Shown here in pieces: positions 16,133 to 22,656 of a stretch of 25,162 nucleotides of DNA. Position 1 is the stretch's first letter. The number at the start of each line of letters is the position of its first letter. Source of the stretch: a virus; the IMG/VR virus record IMGVR_UViG_3300027734_000295, positions 1 to 25,162 of that record. One strand, given 5' to 3'. The notes beneath the pieces were generated by a model that was not told the DNA's origin, did no database searches, and saw only the letters and a program-made list of their open reading frames with translations. The position numbers were made by a program, and so were the translations under genes.

Positions 16133-16967
16133 TGAATTGTCTCCCATCATTTAAGAACGGTTGATCATCTTCATCATATGAGATAAAAGGCGGTATCTCT
16201 TCCCAGAACTTTACTTTCTTAACCCGATTAAGTGCACCTCTAAACAGCTTGGAGTTTTCAGGGTTGATCATACCAGACACAAGATCTCTCCCAACTACAG
16301 TGATCTCTTTAATATTATGTGCGCCCTTATTAGAATGAACTTCGCCTAGTTTAACTAACTTCCTTTGGCCTGCGGTACGTTCAAGTGGATAAATAGGTAC
16401 TCCAGAAGAGTAGAGCACCATGCCAAAGTTTAAATCATGTAGTCCGTAAAAGACTTTAGTTAGCTTACGCGGCCAGAAGTGTATCGTATCTTTATCGATA
16501 AACGGATCAAATGTACGGTCTGTACGCCATATAGGTTTTTCAAGTTGTTCTAGTATCGGTCGTGCTACGAGGATAAAACCAGTACCAGTCCAGAACGCAA
16601 AACCCTCAGGATCGTGTAGGCAAGTAGAGTCACCATCTTGTTGGAAAGGATAGTCAAGCGCTACGACTGGATATTGTGCTGCAAACATTTCTTTTAGTAT
16701 GCCTTTAGGTAAAATCATGTCATCTTCACAGAAAAGCACAGCATAAACACTAGGGTCTTTCAAAGCACGCTCTGTGGGCTCATTAAAGCACTCTGGGAGG
16801 CTTTTGGCGTGTGCCCAGTATATTTCGTAGTCCATGCCCTCAAGTTCGCTTAGAAGCTCTTCAAATGTCTCAGAGAACATTAAACCCCTTGAAGGTAAAA
16901 CGACAGCTAGTTTAGTTGCCGTCGGGGTGGTCGGCTGATGTTGTTTCGCCGATGTTTGGGTTTTCAT
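16119..16967 (-). CDS. Glycosyltransferase-like protein, copy 1 of tandem pair
   Basis: A 282-residue protein. After a Gln/Thr-rich N-terminal extension (1-18) comes V-V-L-P-S-R-G-L-M-F-S-E-T, then F-C-E81-D82-D83-M-I-L-P, F-W-T-G-T-G-F-I-L-V, V-F-Y-G-L-H-D-L-N-F-G-M, and G-Q-R-K-L-V-K-L-G-E-V-H-S-N-K-G-A-H-N-I. It is a GT-A-type fold with an E-D-D metal site, paralogous to the following gene. It overlaps the preceding small gene by 56 bases. The SD before this ATG is poor, but no later ATG precedes the conserved block, so the true start may be slightly different. Confidence 0.75.
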   Translation of the reverse strand: MKTQTSAKQHQPTTPTATKLAVVLPSRGLMFSETFEELLSELEGMDYEIYWAHAKSLPECFNEPTERALKDPSVYAVLFCEDDMILPKGILKEMFAAQYPVVALDYPFQQDGDSTCLHDPEGFAFWTGTGFILVARPILEQLEKPIWRTDRTFDPFIDKDTIHFWPRKLTKVFYGLHDLNFGMVLYSSGVPIYPLERTAGQRKLVKLGEVHSNKGAHNIKEITVVGRDLVSGMINPENSKLFRGALNRVKKVKFWEEIPPFISYDEDDQPFLNDGRQFNVVK

Positions 16968-17259
16968 CTTTTAAGTCTTTTATTAGTTTATTCAACATAA
17001 GTACAGCGCCAATAGTTTGTTGTGCTTCATTTCGGTGCTGTGCCATATTTGTGTAGCCCTTATCTTTTAGTGTAGGGTTTTCGTCTTCTTGTAAACGTGC
17101 TGCATGCAACATATCTACACGTGCTCGCCAGTGTAGTGACTTAACTTGGTTGAGTTGATCTTCCAAGAATGCCATCTTCTGTCTTGGGTGCAGCTCTATT
17201 TCTTTAGGTATTTTATATAGTTTTACGTTTGCTTTATCTAATACTAGAGGGTCTATCAT
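16912..17259 (-). CDS. Small helical protein heading the sugar cassette
   Basis: A 115-residue protein from the ATG at 17259, preceded by AAAGGA at good spacing. An upstream ATG at 17313 in the same frame would add a hydrophobic stretch, but it reads through the likely promoter region and has no SD, so I reject it. Residues about 24-95 are helical and charged (RQKMAFLEDQLNQVKSLHW, then A-R-L-Q-E-D-E-N), with an acidic polar C-terminus. I recognise no family. It is the first gene after the UUCG terminator, so it begins the transcript of the glycosyltransferase cassette. Confidence 0.6.
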   Translation of the reverse strand: MIDPLVLDKANVKLYKIPKEIELHPRQKMAFLEDQLNQVKSLHWRARVDMLHAARLQEDENPTLKDKGYTNMAQHRNEAQQTIGAVLMLNKLIKDLKDENPNIGETTSADHPDGN

Positions 17260-17280
17260 AATTGTTCCTTTAATTAACAT

Positions 17281-17315
17281 TAACACAATAATATAACGTA
17301 TTAAAAAAGGCAACG
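17281..17315 (-). promoter_or_regulatory. Candidate promoter for the sugar cassette
   Basis: On the minus strand TTGCCT is followed after 17 bases by TATTGT, about 30 bases before the ATG at 17259. Each box matches the sigma-70 consensus at four of six positions. A 12-base string TTAAATGTAGTA just upstream (about 17330-17341) is shared with promoter copy c, but the CTGGGTG part is absent. A new transcript start is needed here because of the terminator upstream. The exact boxes are uncertain. Confidence 0.3.
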
Positions 17316-17350
17316 ATAATATAACTTTTTACTACATTTAACAGATAACA

Positions 17351-17374
17351 AAAAAGAACCCCGAAGGGTTCCTT
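17351..17374 (-). terminator. Rho-independent terminator after the capsid gene
   Basis: Read on the minus strand: GAACCC, loop TTCG, GGGTTC, then a run of six T. The stem is six perfect pairs, extended by a G-T and two A-T pairs, closed by the very stable C(UUCG)G tetraloop. It starts 22 bases after the capsid stop codon, so it should end or reduce the head-gene transcript before the sugar cassette. Confidence 0.9.
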
Positions 17375-17395
17375 AATGTAGATCCTATTATTTTA

Positions 17396-18280
17396 TTAGG
17401 ATTTAACAACAAAACCGAAGTTGCTTCGTAGTGCGTTGTGTCCGTAAAGAACATCAACAGTTACGAGCCATCCAAGGTGTTCCTGCTTGTACTGCGCTTG
17501 AGTACGAGGTTGCATCTGCATAGCAATTGCCCATGCTTCCTTGTGGAAGAATAGGTGATTGTATTCATCAGTAGCTGTGTCTAGATAAACCAAGTTTTGG
17601 CTCATGTATACGTCAGCACCGTAGATGCGTCCGATTTTACCGTTAGCGATAGAGTTAGCGTCACCACCAACACCTAAAGCGTCATAACGAACATACTTGT
17701 CGATTGCAAGCATTTCTGCTTCACCCTTAGGGTGTACAACTAGAGCACGGTCAGAACGTGGAGCTTTGTTTTCACTTAGGTATCGGTTAACAGTCAAGAT
17801 GAGGTTGTCATTTAGAGCTGTTCCGTATGCACCGTAAGCTTGGCTCGCAGTTTTCCATGTAGTTGTCATGTTTGTAGCTAGGTCGCTGTCAATTTTCTCT
17901 GAGATTGCGTAAGCCGCAGCTTGTGTGTAATCGCTTCGAAGATCAAAAGCAGACTGTACTTTTACTAGGTCTTCAACAATGAATGAGCTTTCGTAGTGCT
18001 TGTTCAATGTGATAGTTGTTTTTGTTTCTGTGTTGTAGTTTAGCGTAACTACAGTGTTTTGAGCTTTTAGGTTCGCGCTAATTGCAGATACGTTTGGAAT
18101 TTCCAAAGTTTGTCCGCTAGATTGAACGTCAGCGTCATAATGCTTAATGAGTGGAAGAAGAACTAGATTGCTCTTTACGAACATTAATACTTCTTTTGAC
18201 CATACATTTGGGCGGAATACGCTACCAGCTGTTGCACCGATGTTTACGTTGCCAGAGTTATATGCACCTGTTGTTGCCAT
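17396..18280 (-). CDS. Major capsid protein (HK97-like fold)
   Basis: A 294-residue protein. It starts with a flexible Gly/Asn/Ala-rich arm, then V-W-S-K-E-V-L-M-F-V-K-S-N-L-V-L-L-P-L-I (about 26-45), G-Q-T-L-E-I-P-N-V (E-loop-like strand), Y-E-S-S-F-I-V-E-D-L-V-K, then R-A-L-V-V-H-P-K-G-E-A-E-M-L, G-K-I-G-R-I-Y-G-A-D-V-Y-M-S-Q-N and a final G-W-L-V-T-V-D-V-L-Y-G-H-N-A-L-R. This order (spine helix, P-domain, capsid turn near I-Y-G-A-D-V, final A-domain strand) is that of podovirus major capsid proteins. It follows the scaffold gene by 26 bases. The SD is weak (GAAAG). An intrinsic terminator follows. Confidence 0.9.
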   Translation of the reverse strand: MATTGAYNSGNVNIGATAGSVFRPNVWSKEVLMFVKSNLVLLPLIKHYDADVQSSGQTLEIPNVSAISANLKAQNTVVTLNYNTETKTTITLNKHYESSFIVEDLVKVQSAFDLRSDYTQAAAYAISEKIDSDLATNMTTTWKTASQAYGAYGTALNDNLILTVNRYLSENKAPRSDRALVVHPKGEAEMLAIDKYVRYDALGVGGDANSIANGKIGRIYGADVYMSQNLVYLDTATDEYNHLFFHKEAWAIAMQMQPRTQAQYKQEHLGWLVTVDVLYGHNALRSNFGFVVKS

Positions 18281-18306
18281 TTTATTTCTTTCAATTTATT
18301 AATTTA

Positions 18307-19083
18307 TTATTTCCCTGAGATAGCTTTATTGATTGCAGAATAATTCTTTTGAAACCATTCTTGGTCATTACGGTCTATTAATTCATAAACGTTTTGGTTG
18401 CTTATGACATTGGATTCGTAAGAACCTGCATTCGTTGCTGCCGCCAGTGGAGGTACGGCTTGTTGTTTCTGTGCAAGATTAGTAAGTGCTTCTCGACCAC
18501 CTTCCCGTTTTAAGTCTGCTTCTCGCGTAGGATCATTCCTAGCTAGGGCATATAAAACATCAAGATCATTCTGTAAGTGGGGTCGTTGTACTACAATTTC
18601 CGCCATCTTGCCTTCAAATTCTCTTGCTTCGGGTGTTGACTCCCAAAAACTATTCACTTTATTTTGAATTGTTAATTGATTCACCTGTACAGCTAGCTGA
18701 TCTACAGCACTGTCACCAGTATAGTCAATAAGCGGTTGATCCATCACAGCTGTGTTGTATTCTCGCGCTTTAAGGGTTGCCTCGTGCATTTTCTTTTCGG
18801 CTTCACGATACATGCTGGCCATCTTAACAGGATCTTCTAAAGGAAGTCCTTTCTTTTCTGCCCATGACTTTATATCGTCACCGTCGGCTTGTGTTGGTGC
18901 GGTTGCATCTTCAACGGCCGTGTCTGCACTCGGTTGGTCGTCTTGAGATGTGATAGGTTGTAGGTCTGGAGTTCCATTAGCATCCGTAGATATAATTTGC
19001 TCGTTTCCTTCTATCTTTACCGCCTCTGTTGGTTGTGTGGGTTGTGCTGAAACAGCGCCCTCCGTAGGGGTTGTGGTATCCAT
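18307..19083 (-). CDS. Capsid assembly scaffolding protein
   Basis: A 258-residue acidic protein. Residues 1-75 are disordered and Thr/Gln/Asp/Pro-rich; 75-215 are helical and charged (M-Y-R-E-A-E-K-K-M-H-E-A-T-L-K, then V-D-Q-L-A-V-Q-V-N-Q-L-T-I-Q-N-K). The C-terminus is a short helix ending in N-K-A-I-S-G-K. Composition, size and the slot between portal and capsid genes are those of phage scaffolds, which direct procapsid assembly and then leave. A fused protease is not seen. The start has AGGAG five to six bases upstream, in a leader that contains a hairpin and a weak copy of the late promoter element. Confidence 0.78.
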   Translation of the reverse strand: MDTTTPTEGAVSAQPTQPTEAVKIEGNEQIISTDANGTPDLQPITSQDDQPSADTAVEDATAPTQADGDDIKSWAEKKGLPLEDPVKMASMYREAEKKMHEATLKAREYNTAVMDQPLIDYTGDSAVDQLAVQVNQLTIQNKVNSFWESTPEAREFEGKMAEIVVQRPHLQNDLDVLYALARNDPTREADLKREGGREALTNLAQKQQAVPPLAAATNAGSYESNVISNQNVYELIDRNDQEWFQKNYSAINKAISGK

Positions 19084-19107
19084 CTTTACTCCTAATTGTT
19101 AATGTCT

Positions 19108-19132
19108 TGCCCAGAAATGAGGAGGATAAACT
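19108..19132 (-). promoter_or_regulatory. Weak late promoter element, copy e (before scaffold)
   Basis: Minus strand: TATCCT at element positions 5-10 and CTGGGCA at positions 19-25, the same spacing as the four better copies. There is no TGn before the hexamer. Because part of CTGGGC is also one arm of the leader hairpin, the match could be partly accidental. Confidence 0.35.
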
Positions 19133-19136
19133 GGGC
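19109..19136 (-). other. Leader hairpin upstream of the scaffold SD
   Basis: GCCCAG and CTGGGC form a six-pair stem with a 16-base loop. On the transcribed minus strand the loop contains TCCTCCT, complementary to the AGGAG SD of the scaffold gene located about 25 bases downstream. The arrangement could mask or expose that SD. It is visible in sequence, but the function is inference. Confidence 0.4.
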
Positions 19137-19147
19137 GACTTTTAGTT

Positions 19148-19381
19148 TTAATTGTCTTTATCCCCCTCATGCTTAGGTACGACTGCTAAAAATTGTAAAT
19201 GATCTATTGCCTTTATAACACCTCCTGCCTCTCGAAGCAAGCCAAAAGCGGTTTCAGCAGTTTTTGCCTCTGAAGCGTCATCTTGTAATCGTTGCTTAAC
19301 TATGTTTAATTCGTTTAAAAGTTGCTTACCTAATGGTGAAGAGAATAAACTCTTATATTGGTTAGACCAATTACTGTCCAC
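19148..19381 (-). CDS. Small helical protein between portal and scaffold
   Basis: A 77-residue protein from a GTG at 19381, which overlaps the portal stop by 11 bases. GGCGGACAAG precedes it. An in-frame ATG at 19417 would add twelve residues encoded within the Gly/Gln repeat of the portal tail, which I consider less likely. The body is helical: L-F-S-S-P-L-G-K-Q-L-L-N-E-L-N-I-V-K-Q-R-L, then T-A-E-T-A-F-G-L-L-R-E-A-G-G-V-I-K-A-I-D-H-L. I recall similar short conserved genes between portal and scaffold in other podovirus-like genomes, without an assigned function. Confidence 0.6.
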   Translation of the reverse strand: MDSNWSNQYKSLFSSPLGKQLLNELNIVKQRLQDDASEAKTAETAFGLLREAGGVIKAIDHLQFLAVVPKHEGDKDN

Positions 19382-21269
19382 CTTGTCCGCCTTGTGGCAT
19401 CTGTCCACCTTGAGCACCGCTCATTCCTTGCATACCTTGCATTGGCTGAGGAGGTGTAGTTGGGACTGGAGCAATTTGCTCACCATTAAGAGCCTGGTCT
19501 GACATTTGCTGAGTAGCTCTAGTCTCCATTGCGCCTTCGTGTGTAACAGAAGCTTGATAGCCTGATTCTTCTTCCATTTGTGCCTGGATATCTGGCGGTG
19601 CGTCTTTATAGTTAATAATTGTCTTAGGTTCACCGCTTCCAGCCTGCTTACTGCCTTGTTTGCCCTGAGCTTCTTGCATTAACTCTTCTTCGGTTTTAAC
19701 TAATGTCTCTACTTCTTTAGGATCTAGATTAAATCCTTTTTGGATAATGTATCTTGTAAGAGTAGCTTGATCTATGTAAGGGTTTCCAAGCATAGCGCTA
19801 TATAACTCTTTAAGATCACGCATCTTGAATCGTTTTTCGTCTTCTAGCGTTGATTTAAGCTTAATACGTGGCTCATAATCACCCTTAAACATATTAGGAT
19901 CAAATTCTTTCCAATTAATACCCTTATCACCGATTACACGGAACATTACTGGTGCTGTTACGTACAGTTGTACAAGCTGGAAGACTAGTTTTGCTAGTTG
20001 GTAGTATCCGCCATTCTCTAACATAGAAATAATTAGTCCAAATCGGCGTCCTGCACTGTTCTGCTGAGCTTTTACCTCAGTAGCAGTGGTTTCTCCACTC
20101 ATTGCTACACCTTTGAGTATTTCATCTATAGCAGTTGCTTCACGGATTTCATTCTTAATGTTAGTTCGCTCGTTAAAGACGTTTGAAGGAATAATAGGTT
20201 TCTGTACAGCCTGGTATGAACCTGGTTTAAATGGATATACGTTACCTGTTGCGGAACGCATCTTATCTAAATAGCTAGAATACTGTGGGTCAAGTTCCAT
20301 TTCAGGATCAATTGCCCATGATACAGCATCTATGTTCTGGTTAGTAAGGTCGTTTAAAAGTTCCTGGTGCTTAGCGATTGGCTCAATAACTGACTTACCG
20401 TAAAGTTGTGACTCATCTGGAGAGAAAGAATCAATTATATAAGAGAACATTCCAGTCGGGTTCTTATAGCCTAAGAATTGTTGACGTTGTTTGTAGTAGT
20501 TAATGTTTTCATAGATTACTTGCTCTCTGTTTCCAACGTAGATGACCTTATCACGTGTCTCGTAGCAGATAACTTCAATCTGGTTCTCGTCTTGAGGCAT
20601 CTCAGCATTGTTGCCCATTTCACTGTCTTTGTCTTGCTTGTCTGTTTCTTCACCTGAATCAAACTTGCCTAGTTTATCAAGGTTCTTGTATTTAGGTACG
20701 AACTCGCCAGTCTCTGGATCAATTACTTTTTCTTTTTCTAGTTCTTTTTTGTTAGCTAGGAATCTATGGCCCATATAGCCAGCGTTATCTCTGTTAAAGA
20801 ATGTTGCAGCTGGATCACAGAAGAAGTCACGAAGAGGGATTATATCAAGACAAGGATGGTCAATGTTCCAATATACTTTTAGTACGCTTGTACCTAGTTT
20901 AAACATTGCACGGTTGTGTTGTATGAGCTTAGGTGTCCACTGCCCTATGTCCCAGTAGTAAGACAGAAGAGCGTTTAATACTTCAGTGTTAACATCTTGT
21001 TCTGGCTTGGTAGCCATGTATTCAACTACAGGCTTATCTCCACTAGTTGCAGAGACCATTGTTTCTACTAAAGAGTATGACATTGGTACGAAAGTATCAG
21101 AGATACCGTTATATCCAACGTATACACGTTCTGAATTGTATAATTTGTTCATGTTCTGCCACTTATCGTGCCATGAACCAGAGCGATAGCTCCATGATGC
21201 GTTAAAGGCACTTACTACCTTATTTACTGTGTCGTCTGTATTCTTAGTTGTAGTTGTTTTTTTAATCAT
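19371..21269 (-). CDS. Portal protein
   Basis: A 632-residue protein from the ATG at 21269. Features of podovirus portals: early W-H-D-K-W-Q-N-M-N-K-L-Y-N, G-I-S-D-T-F-V-P-M-S-Y-S-L-V-E-T (wing), T-S-V-L-K-V-Y-W-N, P-L-R-D-F-F-C-D-P-A-A-T, then S-Q-L-Y-G-K-S-V-I-E-P-I-A-K-H-Q-E-L-L-N-D-L-T-N-Q-N (stem/crown region), and G-E-T-T-A-T-E-V-K-A-Q-Q-N-S-A. The dodecameric ring is the DNA entry and exit port and docks the terminase. The last 80 residues are low-complexity Gln/Met/Gly/Pro. A GTG at 21284 would add five residues but lies inside the conserved CTGGGTG of the promoter element, so I prefer 21269. No good SD is seen. Confidence 0.92.
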   Translation of the reverse strand: MIKKTTTTKNTDDTVNKVVSAFNASWSYRSGSWHDKWQNMNKLYNSERVYVGYNGISDTFVPMSYSLVETMVSATSGDKPVVEYMATKPEQDVNTEVLNALLSYYWDIGQWTPKLIQHNRAMFKLGTSVLKVYWNIDHPCLDIIPLRDFFCDPAATFFNRDNAGYMGHRFLANKKELEKEKVIDPETGEFVPKYKNLDKLGKFDSGEETDKQDKDSEMGNNAEMPQDENQIEVICYETRDKVIYVGNREQVIYENINYYKQRQQFLGYKNPTGMFSYIIDSFSPDESQLYGKSVIEPIAKHQELLNDLTNQNIDAVSWAIDPEMELDPQYSSYLDKMRSATGNVYPFKPGSYQAVQKPIIPSNVFNERTNIKNEIREATAIDEILKGVAMSGETTATEVKAQQNSAGRRFGLIISMLENGGYYQLAKLVFQLVQLYVTAPVMFRVIGDKGINWKEFDPNMFKGDYEPRIKLKSTLEDEKRFKMRDLKELYSAMLGNPYIDQATLTRYIIQKGFNLDPKEVETLVKTEEELMQEAQGKQGSKQAGSGEPKTIINYKDAPPDIQAQMEEESGYQASVTHEGAMETRATQQMSDQALNGEQIAPVPTTPPQPMQGMQGMSGAQGGQMPQGGQGGQ

Positions 21270-21281
21270 CAGTATAAGTTG

Positions 21282-21306
21282 CACCCAGCTGTTTTCAGTA
21301 TATCAC
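21282..21306 (-). promoter_or_regulatory. Late promoter element, copy b (before portal)
   Basis: Minus strand: TGATATACT, an extended -10 with TATACT at element positions 5-10, then CTGGGTG at positions 19-25, 12 bases before the portal ATG. It lies just after the terminase stop. The bases 16-18 upstream of the hexamer are only A/T, without a TTGACA-like box. Confidence 0.7.
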
Positions 21307-21317
21307 TTATTAAAAAA

Positions 21318-22655
21318 TTATATATATTTCATCCGCCTATTAAATACGCCCTCATTGACTTTAATCTCAGGCATTTGAGCTGGTCGTTGGTTAACTAGCG
21401 CGTATCTTAAGCAGTCATAAAGATGATCTTCAGCTCTGGTATCAACGTCTTCTGTTTTGTGCATGTCGTAAGGTAATGATGGAAGAGTTCTTATTAAGTT
21501 AACGCAACTAGAGAATACTTGTAGGTTTGGTTTGTTATCTGGAGCAATAGCTAAAGATTCATGTACGGCGTTCATACCGTTCATGCGGTCATTATTTGCT
21601 GGCTGAAAGATTAGTCCTGCTTTCTGAAAGATGATTGCTACGCTTTCACCTGTCTCTACTGATCCGTGCTGTTTCCATAGGGAAGGATCTGCCCACTTAG
21701 TAACTACTAGTTCTTCTCCAGACAAATCATTTATTGTTTGTGCCTGTTGACTAGCTGCCATTGCGTGAGGATAGAATTCCCTGTAGACGTATATTCTTTC
21801 ATTGGCTGGATCTCTAGCAAGCCATAGGCAAGCAGCGTATGTGTTGTAGCCCCAGTCATATGCTAACCACTTAGTCCAGTGCTTTGGTATAGGGAATGGA
21901 TCAACTACGTGTCTGTCTCTTTCCCACTCAGTAAATACCTGTCCGCTAAATATATCCCAGTCTCCCTTTAAGAGTGCTCGCTTTAAATCTGGATCAGAGA
22001 TACTTTCAAGCTGTTTAGAGTAAGACTTTCTGAAAGCTTCTATCGGGTGATCGTCTACTTTAGCTGGAATAAACTGTCTAGTGTTGCCTGCTTTATCTGT
22101 GTAGATAGTTTCTGGAGTTATTATGTCAATGAAATAAGCTTTAACCCAGCCGTGGCCTACGTTGCCAGGGTTTGTTGCGGCCATTACTTTAAGTGGATGC
22201 TCTCCTGTAGAACGTACACGAGTCTTTAGGTATTCGTATTCGTCCTGGGTAAAGTGAGTTAACTCGTCCATTAGTAAAAGGTGAATCTCTGCGGACTGGT
22301 ATCTAAACATATCTCCAGGGTTCTCTAGATAAGCTAGTTGAATGATTGAGCCGTTTCTTAAAACAAAGGTTCTGTCTTGTGAGTTGTATTTCATTCCGCC
22401 TGAGTCTATATACTGGGAAGCCTGTTTATAAATTTCTGGTACGATAGATTGCTTTAACTCTGGGATAGTACGACGAAACATATAAACACGTGACTTGGGC
22501 CACTGCAGTGCAAAGGTGATTGCTTCTGCCACAATAGCGGTAGTCTTTCCTCCACCTGCAGCTCCACCGTAAAGTGTTTCAAATGCAGTACTAGTATGGA
22601 ATTTAGTTTGCCGATCAGATGGTTCGTAATCTGGCACTTTAATTTGATGGGTCAT
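21318..22655 (-). CDS. terL: Terminase large subunit
   Basis: A 445-residue DNA-packaging motor. ATPase: Walker A G-G-A-A-G-G-G-K37-T38, adenine-binding Q-x-K-F-H near 16-20, Walker B L-L-L-M-D130-E131, coupling motif A-T-N-P-G at 160-164. Nuclease (RNase H-like): D267-W-G-Y, A-D323-P-S, and a last acidic site in A-E-D-H-L-Y-D414-C-L-R-Y. It cuts concatemeric DNA and pumps it through the portal, which is the next gene. The start has AGGAAGG upstream and is two bases from the preceding stop. All motifs are intact. No clear small subunit lies beside it. Confidence 0.97.
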   Translation of the reverse strand: MTHQIKVPDYEPSDRQTKFHTSTAFETLYGGAAGGGKTTAIVAEAITFALQWPKSRVYMFRRTIPELKQSIVPEIYKQASQYIDSGGMKYNSQDRTFVLRNGSIIQLAYLENPGDMFRYQSAEIHLLLMDELTHFTQDEYEYLKTRVRSTGEHPLKVMAATNPGNVGHGWVKAYFIDIITPETIYTDKAGNTRQFIPAKVDDHPIEAFRKSYSKQLESISDPDLKRALLKGDWDIFSGQVFTEWERDRHVVDPFPIPKHWTKWLAYDWGYNTYAACLWLARDPANERIYVYREFYPHAMAASQQAQTINDLSGEELVVTKWADPSLWKQHGSVETGESVAIIFQKAGLIFQPANNDRMNGMNAVHESLAIAPDNKPNLQVFSSCVNLIRTLPSLPYDMHKTEDVDTRAEDHLYDCLRYALVNQRPAQMPEIKVNEGVFNRRMKYI

Positions 22656-22656
22656 A

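Noticed and set aside
12905-16967. Host chromosomal gene cluster interrupting a prophage
   Set aside because: The sugar genes are tightly overlapped, co-oriented with the flanking phage genes, and lie between capsid and tail genes, so they are better read as phage cargo.
17260-17313. N-terminal extension of the small cassette gene from the ATG at 17313
   Set aside because: It lacks an SD and covers the probable promoter. The ATG at 17259 has AAAGGA at proper spacing.
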